NCBI RefSeq assembly: GCF_910594005.1
Contig: NC_057820.1
Span: forward strand, 9,553,001-9,617,000
Source of the DNA: Cervus elaphus
Lineage: Eukaryota; Chordata; Mammalia; Artiodactyla; Cervidae
Reading direction: 5' to 3'
DNA: 64,000 bases
Within the stretch, counting starts at the first letter, position 1, and every line of letters begins with the position of its first letter. The position numbers and the translations under genes were made by a program. The notes below the pieces were generated by a model. The model searched no databases and had not been told where the DNA came from. It was given only the letters and a program-made list of their open reading frames with translations. Below, piece by piece: positions 11,622 to 21,505 of this stretch.

Positions 11622-11807
11622 GTAAGAGCAATTTGTGTCCCAAACTCCCATGTCTATTCCCCCAATTACTCTTCCTCTCAATTGTTAACAGTAAAATTAT
11701 TATTTTCTTTTTCTATTTAAATGCCTTTGTGATCACATATATGAATGATAATGCATTTTAAATAGCATGTTTTGGGATGAAGATATTAGTGTTCCTACCC
11801 TTGCCTT
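11622..11807. other. Short unassigned spacer
   Basis: AT-rich sequence between the BovB and the next SINE. No feature recognised. Confidence 0.5.
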
Positions 11808-12030
11808 GGGCTTTCCAGGTGGTGCTAGTATAAAAGAACCTATCTGCCAAAGCAAGAGAAATAAGAAACATGGGTTTTATCCCTGGGTTGAGAAGATCCC
11901 CTGGAGGAACGCATGGCAACCCCCTCCAGTATTCTTGCCTGGAGAATCCCATAGACAGAGGAGCCTGGTGGGCTACATTCTGTAGGGTCACAGAGTCAGA
12001 CAGGACTGAAGCATCTTATCACACATGCAC
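11808..12030 (+). mobile_element. Bov-tA SINE
   Basis: Sense copy with the head GGGCTTTCCAGGTGGTGCTAG and an insertion-bearing tRNA-like region, then GAGAATCCCATAGACAGAGG and a tail ending GACTGAAGCATCTTATCAC. The head variant (GGTGCTAGT) differs from the more common GGTGGCTCAG type. Confidence 0.9.
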
Positions 12031-12158
12031 ACACTCTTCCCTTAGAAAAGAGATTCAATTTGACATTTTCAATGGTGCAATTTGACTTCCAGTATTAATA
12101 AGTGTGTATATTGACAAACCAACTTCCCATTATATATAACACCAAGTAAATCGATGGG

Positions 12159-12160
<2 letters not shown>

Positions 12161-12195
<35 letters not shown>

Positions 12196-12196
12196 A
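12161..12196. repeat. (AC)n microsatellite
   Basis: About fourteen AC units with one interruption (CAAACAC) near the right end. Confidence 0.93.
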
Positions 12197-12644
12197 TAGT
12201 GACAACAAACCAAAGATAGAAAATTGATTTCATACCTAGCAAATATTCTCGGGCAACTGAGAGATATTTTTTTCAATATTTTCCTTGGCTTGCACCTCCT
12301 CTTGAATGATTTTTATGTGTTTAATGTATATCCTGAAATACCTTTTTTTTTTTGGAAGGTGGTATTAACTATGCAGAATTATTCTAACCTTTTAGACATA
12401 ATTCTTAATTTCAGAAACTGATTTTCAAGTTACAGTGACAATAATAAGCATATTTTGGATACACATTCATAGACCAGAGGCAAAGCTGTCAATATAGGGT
12501 AAATGAGGACATTGAAAAAAAATGAGATTATCTCAGGGACTAGGTTCTGGAGACAAGATTCAGGTTTCCAGTACTTCATTGAATGAACACCTATTTCAAG
12601 CTATCTCTGCCAAGTGCTGACACTAGACTAGGGAATGAAGCACT
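12197..12644. other. Unassigned unique-looking sequence
   Basis: No family or exon recognised. A T10 tract lies near 12343. Confidence 0.45.
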
Positions 12645-12838
12645 CATTTCCCTGTTGGCTCAGATGGTAAAGCATCTGCCTGCAATGTGGGAGACCCGGT
12701 TCAACCCCTGGTTCAGGAAGAGACCCTGGAGAAGGAAATGGCAACCCACGCCAGTACTCTTGCCTGAAAAATCCCATGGACGGAGGAGCCAGGTAGTCCA
12801 TGGCATCACAAAGAGTCAGAAACAACTGATCAACTTTA
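12645..12838 (+). mobile_element. Bov-tA SINE
   Basis: Sense copy from TTTCCCTGTTGGCTCAGATG to CACAAAGAGTCAGAAACAAC. It contains both the tRNA-like head (GTAAAGCATCTGCCTGCAAT) and the Bov-A body. Confidence 0.92.
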
Positions 12839-13139
12839 CCGTCTTAAAAGATAAAGTTCTGTAAATATCAAATGAGATAACCGAGCAAAGAGGTAGAGAG
12901 GAAATGTCCCAGTGAACCAAGAGGTGGAGACCTCATACTCTCTGGTAGACCAGGAGGTTTTCTGGAAGCAGAGGTGTTTTTTGTTGAAATATAAAAGAGG
13001 AGTGGGATTTTTAAGGAGAATTGAAGTGACTTATGTTAGAAGAAACAACATTTTGCAAAGAGATTGCTAATTTTTCCTACTACTGAGATAGAGTTTTAAA
13101 AGTTCAAAAATATTATAAATAATTTTGTGTATCTAGAGT
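12839..13139. other. Unassigned
   Basis: No recognisable family or exon. Confidence 0.45.
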
Positions 13140-13325
13140 AGAGGCCATCAAATGTTTTCTACCAGGGCCCAGGTTGTAAGTATTTTAGATTTTGCAAACC
13201 ATCAGTCTCTGTTTCAAATACTGGAGATATAGCAAGGAGACAGACATAGAAAATCCATAGACACATGGGCATGGATAAGCCCTAATGCAGCTTTATTTAC
13301 AAAGCAATCAGTGGGCAATATTATT
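13140..13325 (+). repeat. hAT-Charlie-type MER fragment
   Basis: The motif order matches an old non-autonomous hAT family: the GGGCC...GTAAGTATTTTAGATTTTGC block, CAGTCTCTGTTTCAAATACT, then CTTTATTTACAAA. The longer relative at 31044-31380 shares the start. The exact family is not assigned. Confidence 0.6.
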
Positions 13326-13527
13326 CAGTGGTTGAAAACTCCTGATCTACACTGTTGAGGGCAAAGGGTTTCTGTCCAGCTTGAGTTAGCTGTAGCTAGC
13401 AGGGACCAGACTGGGATTGATTCTGAATGGGAATGTTTTAGGTCCTTCTTTGTCATTAATGAGTGAATATTGATAGCTACAACCTTGTAGGCAGACGCTT
13501 TACTGTCTGAGCCCCTAGGGACATGTG

Positions 13528-13722
13528 CCTGGCTTCCCTGATAGCTCAGTTGGTAAAGAATCTGCCTGCAATGCAGGAGACCCTGGTTCAATTCCTGGGT
13601 TGGAAAGATCTCCCAAAGAAGGCAAAAGCTACCCACTCCAGTATTCTAGCCTGGAGAATTCCATGGGCTATAGAGTCCATAGGGAAACAGACAGTCAGAT
13701 GCGACTGAGTGACTTTTTTTCA
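13528..13722 (+). mobile_element. Bov-tA SINE
   Basis: Sense Bov-tA with a well-preserved head (GGCTTCCCTGATAGCTCAGT) and body ending GCGACTGAGTGACTTTTTTT. It faces an antisense Bov-tA about 60 bp downstream. Confidence 0.93.
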
Positions 13723-13782
13723 CCCATTCCTTTTTCTAAAGTCATGAATAGATTAAGAGGCTAAAATAGGGGCAGATAAATC

Positions 13783-13998
13783 AGTTGAAAGTGAAGAGTG
13801 AACTCACTCGGTCGTGTCTGATTCTATGATTCTATGGACTGTAGTCTTTCAGGCCCCTCCATCCATATGATTTCTCAGGTAAGAATACTGGAGTGGGTTT
13901 CATTTCCTTCTCTGCGGGATCTTCTGGACCTGGGGATCAAACCCGAATCTCCCTCTTTGAAGGCAAACTCTTTACCATCTGAGCCACCAGGGAATCCC
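13783..13998 (-). mobile_element. Bov-tA SINE
   Basis: Antisense copy from GTTGAAAGTGAAGAGTGAAC to GAGCCACCAGGGAATCCC. A short duplication (GATTCTATGATTCTATGGAC) is visible within the body. It forms an inverted pair with the copy at 13528-13722. Confidence 0.93.
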
Positions 13999-14511
13999 AG
14001 TTAGGCAGGCACTAAAGTAACCAAAGAAAATAAGTAATGGACTGAACTAAGTAACAACAGTGAGAATTGAGAGATGAAGATACTTAGAAGATGTTTAAGA
14101 AGTGACTGAGTGTGATCACTGAGGAAGGTAATGAGAAAGATGAAAATCAAAATTGATGCTAGGATTCTAGCTTGGGAAACTGGGTGGTAGTGAGATCATT
14201 CACTAAGAACAGGGCCATAGAGGGAGGCTGGGTTTGAAGGTGAAAATCACAAATTTGGTTTTGAGTATGTTGACCTAAAGATGTACAAGCTTCATCCAAA
14301 TGGGAATTCCTAATGTATAGATTGTCAGATAAAGTATAAGACTTCTCCATAAATTTGAATTTTAAATGAACAGTAAATAATTTTACTATAAATATGCACA
14401 AAATATTTCATGGAACAAGCTAAACTAAAAAGTTTTTTTTTTAATCAGAAATTTCATTTTGCTGGATGTAATACAGATTTTAATTTGTTAAATGTGGTAA
14501 ACCCACAAATT
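13999..14511. other. Unassigned
   Basis: No family or exon recognised. Confidence 0.45.
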
Positions 14512-14737
14512 TAGTTGACATGGTCCTTCCCTGGTGTCTCATTGATAAAGAACCCCCGCAGGAGATGCAGGTTCAACCCCTGTGTCAGGAAGATCCCCTG
14601 GAGAAGGATGACAACCCACTCCAATATTCTTGCTTGGGAAATCCTATAGACAGAGAAGCCTGGTAGGCTACAGTCCATGGGGTTGCAAAAGGCTCAGACA
14701 CAACTTAACAACTAAACAACAACAATAGTTGATATAG
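14512..14737 (+). mobile_element. Bov-tA SINE with target-site duplication
   Basis: Sense Bov-tA ending in an AACAACTAAACAACAAC tail. The target repeat is TAGTTGACATG / TAGTTGATATA at 14512-14522 and 14727-14737. The copy is rather diverged (AAGAACCCCCGCAGGAG in the head). Confidence 0.9.
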
Positions 14738-14794
14738 TTTGTAACTAGGAGAGAGAGACATGGATATGAAATATAAACTTTGTAATGACTTGTA

Positions 14795-14890
14795 TGTAGC
14801 TGATGATGTAAGCTCTGTTACTAACCAGCTTTCTGACCCTAGCCAAGATAACTTCACCTCACATTTGTATAATGTGGATTCTATTAGTGG
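14795..14890 (+). repeat. MIR SINE fragment
   Basis: The MIR core order is visible: AGCTCTGTTACTAACCAGCT, TTCTGACCCTAGCCAAGATA, then ACTTCACCTCAC. The copy is old and diverged. Confidence 0.7.
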
Positions 14891-15608
14891 ATTTTCTTTA
14901 ACCTTTTCTGTTTTAAGATAATATACAACTCTGAGTAAACTTTCTTGAATGTATTTACTTATGATTTTTGTACTATTATCTGCCACAAATAACAATTAAT
15001 TGTGATTTGACAGAGTTAGCTGCCTTGTTCAATTTTTAGGGAAGAGCAAATTATCCTTTTCATGCAAGTGTTTCTCTGGCACTGCTTTTTCCACCATTTG
15101 ATAAAAATTAATTACCAGCCATTCTGATATAGAAATGTTTATTTCTGTAGTATCACTTTCTCTTATTTATTCAATTTGGTCACAGTATGCCATATCTGGA
15201 TCATAAATTTTGATTTATACTCAAGTCACAATGAGGGATATTGATTCACTTGAACATGCTTGATGCATTTCATTTCTGAATGCTAGAGTTGCCTACCAAA
15301 CAGCAAAATTATTTCTCTCTATTTTTATTCTCAAGGGAATGTAATATTTGAGAAAATATCACATATCATTCCCATACAGGTTTTAGGACTTATTCTAAAA
15401 GGCTGGTTTACAGAAACTAATAAATTTTCCCATATGCCAGCATAATGATGTTAGTGTCCCTGACCTCCACAATTTAAAGAATAATCATAAAATAAATTTT
15501 ATTAGATTTTTGATAATTTAATAGTACTGATAACTTACAACCAGCTACGTTGTAAACAATTCAATACTGTTATCACAATCACTACAGGTATTGAAACAGT
15601 TGAAAGGT
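14891..15608. other. Unassigned, AT-rich
   Basis: No repeat family or exon recognised up to the left end of the endogenous retrovirus. Confidence 0.45.
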
Positions 15609-15840
15609 TGTTAAGCCATGAAAAGATGCTGAGATTCTTACCCTCCAGAGGAGACAAATTCAATCTGGGGACAGTGATGAGGCTTGGTTGCTCAGAATTT
15701 TTGTGTAATAAAGTTTTATTAAAATACAAAAGAGATAGAAAAAGCTTCTGACATAGATATCAGAAGGAGCCAGAAAGAGTGACCCCCCTCCTTTTCTTTT
15801 AGGAGAGTTATGTTTCTAAGGGAAAGGGGCATCATCCCTA
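15609..15840 (-). mobile_element. 3' LTR of the provirus, partial
   Basis: On the plus strand CTTCTGACATAGATATCAGAAGG (split here as CTTCTGACATAG and ATATCAGAAGG) and GGCTTGGTTGCTCAG align with the corresponding stretch of the right-hand LTR. The minus strand carries AATAAAACTTTATT at about 15710-15723, fitting the polyadenylation signal. Most of U3 is missing or too diverged to recognise. The left limit is estimated by offset from the other LTR. Confidence 0.65.
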
Positions 15841-15869
15841 AATTGTTGAGCCAACATATTCTCCTAATA

Positions 15870-16420
15870 CTCATATTGAGGGTCTCTGATCCAGGACCCC
15901 CGAGTAATAGTTGGAGGAGGTTGTGGCACTCATAGGAGCCTGGACAACAATTTGTAACTTAAATGCTTTCAGACGGTTAGAAACAAATTTCATTTTACAG
16001 TTACAGATGGAAGGCAAAATAGTTATTAAACCAAGTTAAAGGGTAATCAAAATTAAAAGTCACATTATGTCCATAGTTAAGGTACAATATGTTATAGCAG
16101 TCCATCTTACAATTGCTAGACATCATCACAGAGTTGAGGAAAGTCCTTTCCTTGAAGCGGAGAAGCCCACCATGGGAAGTCTTCAATTGAAGAGGAGGGG
16201 AATGCTCCGCAGATCCAGCAATTAGACTGATTGTGAATGCAGTGTAGGAATGAGTCCAGGACAGGAAGGCGCTGTCTTGAGGGTCAACCAGCAGACCCAG
16301 GACTTTTGGAGTCAGCAGAAGCAAGCCCACCTAGATTCTTAGGCCCACCTCGGTTTCTGGCTCAGACAGTGGCTTGTTTGACTCAAAGACTGGGTCAGGA
16401 GTTAACCCCCTGGGAACGTC
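15870..16420 (-). pseudogene. Endogenous retrovirus env remnants
   Basis: Minus-strand translations give two short pieces resembling env in different frames: an N-terminal-like piece around 16250-16190 with a CWICG motif and tryptophans, and a transmembrane-tail-like piece around 16000-15880 rich in basic and hydrophobic residues before a stop. The intervening env is absent or unreadable. A 109-codon frame at 16001-16330 crosses both but does not follow the env frame throughout. Function is not possible as it stands. The env assignment depends on position next to the 3' LTR and on general resemblance. Confidence 0.45.
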
Positions 16421-16429
16421 TGTTGAGAA

Positions 16430-16900
16430 GCTAAAAGGTGAGTCACATAGTTAATTTTAAGGCTTCAGGATCTGTGACAATATCTGCGCACAAAAACAGT
16501 CTGTCATAGAGACAGTCCCTTCTTCTTAGGAGCAGTTTGAGCCCTCATCAAAGCTACGGGTAAAACTTTAAACTGACCGTCTTGTCTTTCCTACTTAGCT
16601 TACATGTGTCTTTTATTAATGTCATTAGCCTTTTCAACTTTTTCTGAAGATTGGGGTCTCCAGGAATAGTGTAAGTGATATTCTATTCTTAGAGTTTTTA
16701 AGACCCCTTGAGTTATAGCAGCTTTAAAGATGGAGCCATTGTCACTCTGAACTTTAGAGTTTAGGATCCCACTAACCTCTTGAGAAGTCAGTATAGTATA
16801 GTAAGATTTTGCCCATTCATTAACCTCAGGCTTTAGTGAATATTGCCTTTATGGGAAAATAGGTGAGGGTCTTTGAGCTTGATAATGACAGGAACAGCAT
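16430..16900 (-). pseudogene. pol remnant: reverse-transcriptase scrap joined to integrase
   Basis: Minus-strand translation shows about 25 residues like the N-terminal side of a gamma-type reverse transcriptase (around 16880-16810), then within ~30 bases an integrase-like core with an SDNG motif (16749-16718), the usual context of the second catalytic aspartate. The catalytic reverse-transcriptase domain and RNase H, normally about 2 kb, are absent. Stops interrupt the frame. The simplest reading is one internal deletion after or during integration. Confidence 0.65.
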
Positions 16901-16999
16901 TTTGTGCTTGACTCACAGTTTTTTCATCAGCTCACACTTTAGAACTTACATTTTGTTCAATTAAAAGAGCAGGTTCCCCATATTTATGAAAACAGAGGC

Positions 17000-17310
17000 C
17001 TGGACCTTGCACAGTATATCCCTCCCCAGAAGGGGTGAGGGAGATTCTGGCACAATTAGAAACTTGAGAAAATAGCACAGAGTTCCAGTTGCAGCTTAAA
17101 GTATGACTGAAATAATAGCATTTGGCTCATCCAGACAGCCCCATTGAAGTAGTGAATGGGAAGGAAAGCAGACCAAGGGCTTTAGTGAGCTGAAATTTGC
17201 CCCAGTGTCCAAAAGAAAATTGACTGATTGGCTCTCCACAGTTATTAATACCCAGGATCCCTCAGGTGTTATTAGGATGGGAGCTTGGTTGGGGACCCCT
17301 GGATACCTTC
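17000..17310 (-). pseudogene. Retroviral protease remnant
   Basis: Minus-strand translation gives a stretch directly following the nucleocapsid with the aspartic-protease active site DTG (codons at 17209-17201, in LLDTGA) and, ~50 residues on, the PLLGRD block at about 17035-17010 that ends gamma-type proteases and carries the conserved Gly-Arg-Asp. One in-frame stop lies between the two. Retroviral protease cleaves the Gag and Gag-Pol precursors; this copy cannot be made intact. Confidence 0.75.
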
Positions 17311-17506
17311 AGTCCTGATTGTCTTGAGAGTCTGACCCCTGGGGCTTACACCTCAACGGGCAGTCTCTTTTCCAGTATGGTCCTTTGCAGACTGGACATG
17401 GAGCTGGGGGCGCCTTAGATGCCTGAGGGCAATCACACTTGAGATGCCCCTCCTTTCCACAGTAATAGCAAGCCCATCCTTTTTCACCTGGGTCCTTCGG
17501 GGGCAT
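17309..17506 (-). pseudogene. gag nucleocapsid with two zinc-knuckle boxes
   Basis: A 65-codon frame holds two CCHC-type boxes. The first is regular: CYYCGKEGHLKCDC (residues 13-26). The second, CPVCKGPYWKRDC (residues 38-50), is one residue short and has no histidine at the expected place, so it should not bind zinc normally. Nucleocapsid coats and packages the genomic RNA. The frame is offset from the capsid frame immediately upstream, marking a frameshift at about 17490-17505. Confidence 0.85.
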
Positions 17507-17880
17507 TTTTCTCAGGCTGTTTCAGAGCAGATTTAACAGCCTTTCCTGGGGCTTCAGTCCTTTGTCTGGTTCTTTTTTCCTTCTTGTATTCTCTGCCATA
17601 ATACACCGTCTGAGCCAGCTGTAACAGTTTTTTAAAGACTGATTTGGTCCAAACTCCTGTTTTTGTAATGTACAGCAAATATCTGGAGCCAACTGAGTGA
17701 GAAATCTATCTTTTAAGATCCTTTCTCCCTCTGAACTTTTAGGATCAACATCTGCAAGTAAACTTGCAGACAGCCTCCTGTAGTCTATCTAGGAATTTAC
17801 CAGAAGTTTCCTTCTCTCCGGGTTCTATGTCAGCCAAATGAGCATAGTTTAAAGTCTTGGTGGCGCTCACTTAAGTCCTT
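17484..17880 (-). pseudogene. gag capsid C-terminal remnant
   Basis: The minus-strand frame at 17678-17484 is rich in Lys, Arg, Glu and Gln (RTRQRTEAPGKAV), typical of the charged end of a gamma-type capsid before nucleocapsid. Upstream to about 17880 the translation continues with a block like the capsid C-terminal helices (ILKDRFLTQLAPDI at about 17735-17690) but with frameshifts. It shares the gag orientation and precedes the zinc-knuckle segment. Confidence 0.65.
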
Positions 17881-18104
17881 CAAGAATACACCTGATAAAG
17901 TGGTTCGGTTACAGGAACTTGTTGGCTCCCAGTGGGGAGGGGAGCTACTTCGTGCTTGCTCTTTCCCCTTGTCTCACATTCAAGCCATTCATCTCCAAAA
18001 GCAGTAGTTTCCCCCAAAACTCAAGCTCTTGAGTCAGGAGTCAGCATCTGTCATAAGACATACGTTATATCTCTTCAAGTAAGTGCATAAAGTAAGGCTA
18101 GCCC

Positions 18105-18592
18105 TCAAAAGGCTTTTTGTGTACTTTTGTGTATTTTTTGGACCCACTTGATAGTCTCGACTGCAATTGGTACTGTTTGAATTTCTACCAAGACTGAGGC
18201 AACCCCTCCTGGAAGGGTGCCCTGACTCTCAGCCTGTTCAGTTGGGAGCCCCAGATACAGCGGCAAAGTAAGAGAACAGAAGGGAGCTGAAGGTTTCACA
18301 CCCAAATCTGTACCCTTAGGACACAAGTCTGACATGTCTTGCAGAGGGATAAAGAGCAACACTTATGTCACTTCTACCCATTTCCCTTGTTTTCTACAGA
18401 ACTGGTCTAGTTGTAAAACAGTAATAACGAGACCTTTCAACAGGCCAGTATTCCCTGACTTCCAAAGGATACGTGGTCATTCAGTATCACAGAAGAAGAT
18501 CAGGCATATCTTTTTAAATTCTGGGGATCAAACTTGTCCCAGTTTTTTCAAATACATTTTAAAGAAGTGGTTCTGGAACTATTAGCTCCCAT
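18105..18592 (-). pseudogene. gag matrix/p12-like N-terminal remnant
   Basis: An ATG on the minus strand at 18592-18590 opens with Met-Gly-Ala-Asn-Ser-Ser, a myristoylation-type start expected of gamma-type Gag, followed by a matrix-like sequence broken by an early stop and frameshifts. The frame 18362-18105 (85 codons, with LCPKGTDLG and a Pro-rich part) fits the next section. From this start to the end of nucleocapsid is ~1.28 kb, somewhat shorter than usual. Confidence 0.6.
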
Positions 18593-19884
18593 TTCTAAGA
18601 GAGAAAAAAGCGGCATCTACAGCCATGGCTTCTTTCCACTGGAGGTGTCCCTCCCTGCTCTAGATGGGGATGTAGACAGACTTTCCATCAAAGCTTTCCT
18701 TCCCTGGTCAAACTTAGTCTGTCCCTTACCGATGCAGGTCTGTACTCACCCCTCCCAGTTCTACCACGGAGGCGGGGTGGAGATGCACCAGGGGTAGACC
18801 TGATGGCATCCCAGGTTGATTTTCAATTCCCTACCACCAAGACATTTGTCTGATTTGCCCTTTTCCTCTGATGCCACCTGGGGTGGAGCAGAGTAGCTTG
18901 CCCCAAATGTTTCCCAAGCTAGGACTGCTAGGGGAAGCATCCATCTTATGTGTGCCCATGCACACTCCTGAGTACAGCTCTGACCACGGTAGAAGTGTTG
19001 AGACGTTGCCATATCAGTATATGTGATAGTGAAAGTGTCAGCCGGTGAGGAAAGAGTGATTTTTGTCCTCAAGCTACTAGGACTAATCCTTCCAGTTTAT
19101 TTCCACAGATTCCCCAAAAGAATATCTAAGTTGAGACAAAAACCACCAGAGAGCCTCTTCTGGTCCACTAAGAGGTAACAGTACCAACGGAAGAAGCCCA
19201 CTGTACTTCCAATCTGACCAGATCCTGCAACTCCCGATCTGTGTCTCCAAAAACCTCATGGTCACCAGCAGTGCTTTTATCCACATAGATAGGCAGCACA
19301 ACCATGACAAAGACTCACTTTCAGGTCACTGGCCCCTGAAGCAGGCAGTCAAGAGAGTGACCTCTAGCCTGAGAGATATGCCCGGAGCTAGAGCTCCGCC
19401 TCACTCCTAAACATGCTCTTGTAAATTTTGGCTCCTAGCAAAGCTAAGGCTTCCATACTTGGGGTCTAAGTAAAAGTACATAGTAACAGCCTGGATCACA
19501 ATCCCCTTGAAAGTCTATGATCCAACAGATTAGGTTAGTAGTTCTAATTCCCCATGCAATTATGAAATGGTCAGAGACTAGGGAAAAGACAACCAAGAAA
19601 GAAAAGTTCGGTCCACACACTTTGCCCATCTCTGGCCGCTCCCCTTGCAGGGATGTTGGGTATCTCTTGATACTGGCAGGTCAGTATAAATCCCCAACAA
19701 GGCTACCCTTTCTGGAGCTGCCTTCAGTCATTACGAGGCACCACAAAACTGCAGAGCAGGGCTCACACTCACAATGTGTCATTCATTCACTCAAGCACAC
19801 CTGAGAGTTAGCAAAGTAAAGCAGAAAACGTGTATACTGAGAAAACAGAGAGTCTAGAGCTCTGAATGTTCTTACCTTGTCCTG
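18593..19884 (-). mobile_element. Proviral leader, about 1.3 kb
   Basis: This lies between the primer site and the gag start. A possible splice donor (minus-strand GACAAGGTAAGAAC) lies at about 19881-19868, just downstream of the primer site. Small open frames (for example 18761-19072 and 19083-19310 on the minus strand) have no recognisable domains. The leader is long for this class. Confidence 0.55.
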
Positions 19885-19885
19885 A

Positions 19886-19903
19886 GGATCCCAGACGAGC
19901 CCC
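19886..19903 (-). other. Primer-binding site, proline tRNA type
   Basis: Minus strand TGGGGCTCGTCTGGGATC, immediately inside the 5' LTR edge. It matches the proline-tRNA primer site of gamma-type retroviruses with one G missing and one C-to-T change. Confidence 0.82.
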
Positions 19904-19906
19904 AAG

Positions 19907-20440
19907 ATGATAGCTTACAGTGAACGGTGTCGGCTTCGTGACCTCTGAAGAAGGTTTAGTTTCGGGAACAGGGGCCAGGCTTGATCACTCAGGAGCTTTT
20001 GCTTAGCAGAGTTTTATGAAAGTGAAAAGGGACAGAGAAATCTTCTGACATAGACATCAGAAGGGGGGTGGAGAATGCCCCCCTGTTAGTCTTTAGCCAG
20101 ATGTTTTATGTCTGTTAGAAAGCTATTAATCAGATAAGAAAGAAGCCTCAAGGCTGACCTAGTTTCACCAGGCCCCTCTCCCACAATATGCATTTTTGAG
20201 ATAGGATGGAATGAGGTGTGTCATCCCCTGGCCATAAAACAATTGATATGAATACTGATTTGTTGAGCTATTATCAGCCCAAGGTTTGAGAAAAGAAAAA
20301 AGATTTAGTCTTAGGTGGAACCATTTTGAAGAAAGGCAAATTCCAAAGCATATGCATAGTTTCATTAACATAGCTTAAAAAAATATTTCCATAAGAAAAA
20401 CTCATTGGTTAGCTCAAGGCTTGAGAAAAGTTAAGTTTAG
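19907..20440 (-). mobile_element. 5' LTR of the provirus
   Basis: On the minus strand this ends ...GTAAGCTATCA just before the primer site. It shares with the solo LTR at 38126-38721 the blocks CAGGCTTGATCACTCAGGAG-like, AGACATCAGAAGGGGG and CCTCAAGG. U3 contains a partial direct repeat (20281-20322 and 20414-20450, both with TTGAGAAAAG and TTAGGTGGAACCA). The outer boundary is uncertain because the CA end is ambiguous. Confidence 0.75.
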
Positions 20441-20544
20441 GTGGAACCAGGTGTCATCGTGGCAGCACAGGATTTTAAGAGACACTTTCAGCCTATTTCC
20501 TCTGCTTGGAGACACTGGGCCTTCCTGCCTGTTACCCTCTCACA

Positions 20545-20665
20545 GTTGGTACAACTAAATGATTTATTAAAGGTAGTGCCCCTTGTGGATAAAGGAACTA
20601 AATTTGAACCCAGGTTTTCTTGCTTCAGATTTTATTCTCTCCCCATTGTACCATGCCATCCCTCT
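20545..20665 (-). repeat. MIR SINE fragment
   Basis: The antisense MIR order is TTTGAACCCAGGTTTTCTTG then CCCCATTGTACCATGCCATC. Diverged. Confidence 0.6.
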
Positions 20666-20729
20666 TGATTTCATAGACTTTCTTCACCAATGATGAGTCA
20701 TTTTCGAGGATATTGCATGAGGTTGTTGT

Positions 20730-20972
20730 ATAAAGGACACGGCATGTGTGCTCAGTCACTCAATCTTGTCTGACTCTTTGCCACCCCCTGGACTGTGGTC
20801 CTCCAGGCTCCTCTGTCCACGGAATTTTCCAGTCAAGTATACTGGAGTGGGATGCCATTTCCTCCTCCTGGGGATGTTCTTGACTCAGGGGTCAAACCTA
20901 CAGCTCCTTCATCTCTTGCATTAGCAGGTGGATTCTTTACCACAGAGCCACTTGGGAAGCCCATAAAGAACA
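20730..20972 (-). mobile_element. Bov-tA SINE with target-site duplication
   Basis: Antisense copy from GCATGTGTGCTCAGTCACTC to CACTTGGGAAGCCC. Target repeats are ATAAAGGACA / ATAAAGAACA at 20730-20739 and 20963-20972. Confidence 0.93.
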
Positions 20973-21073
20973 TTAGAGAAATCTTAAACAGATTTTAAAG
21001 GAGAAAAGTCAAATCCTCCCCTCCACCAACTGAGCTATAGTTGGTGCACGTCAAATAGTATTAAGAGGGCAGA

Positions 21074-21296
21074 TTCCCTCCTACTTGGCGTAGAGAGCAA
21101 AGCATCTGCCTGCAATGCGGGAGACCCAGGTTCGATCCCTGGGCTGGGAAGATCCCCTTGGGAGGAAATGGCAACCCACTCCAGTACTCTTGCCTGGAAA
21201 ATTCCATGGACAGAGGAGCCTTGTAGGCTACAGTCCATGGGGTCATAAAGAGTCAGACACAACTGAGCGACTTCACTTCACGTCACTTCCCTCCTA
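21074..21296 (+). mobile_element. Bov-tA SINE with target-site duplication
   Basis: Sense copy with an exact 10-bp target repeat TTCCCTCCTA at 21074-21083 and 21287-21296. The tRNA-like head is CAAAGCATCTGCCTGCAATG and the tail ends in CACTTCACG. Together with the copy at 20730 it makes an inverted pair about 100 bp apart. Confidence 0.93.
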
Positions 21297-21334
21297 TTAC
21301 CACAGAAACTAAACAATAACAACAACCGAGGGAC

Positions 21335-21505
21335 AGGCGGTCACACTGAAAGGTGCTGAATATGGCTGCCATATTGATTGTGGTGATGGTATCACTGTGT
21401 ACACGTACATCCAAGTGTAATCAAATCACACACATAAAATATGTGCAGTTATTTGTATATTAATTAAAATTCAATACAGTTGTTATAAAATAAGAAAAAA
21501 TAAAT
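21335..21505 (+). repeat. L1M 3' end, old
   Basis: The L1M 3' UTR order is seen: GATTGTGGTGATGGTATCAC, then AATCAAATCACACACATAAA, ATGTGCAGTTATTTGTATAT and an A-rich end. Confidence 0.7.

Larger units (their letters stand above)
15609..20440 (-). mobile_element. Class I (gamma-type) endogenous retrovirus, defective
   Basis: A 4.8-kb antisense provirus. Read on the minus strand it has a 5' LTR (20440-19907), proline-type primer site (19903-19886), long leader, gag (18592-17309), protease (17310-17000), a scrap of reverse transcriptase joined to integrase (16900-16430), env remnants (16420-15870) and a diverged 3' LTR (15840-15609). Intact gamma-type proviruses are about 8-9 kb, so roughly half is missing. 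Every gene carries stops or frameshifts. It is related to the solo LTR at 38126-38721. The outer limits and the target-site duplication are not resolved. Confidence 0.85.

Noticed and set aside
15609..20440. Possibly intact or infectious provirus
   Set aside because: Each gene has stops, frameshifts or deletions, reverse transcriptase is largely missing and the LTRs are clearly diverged.
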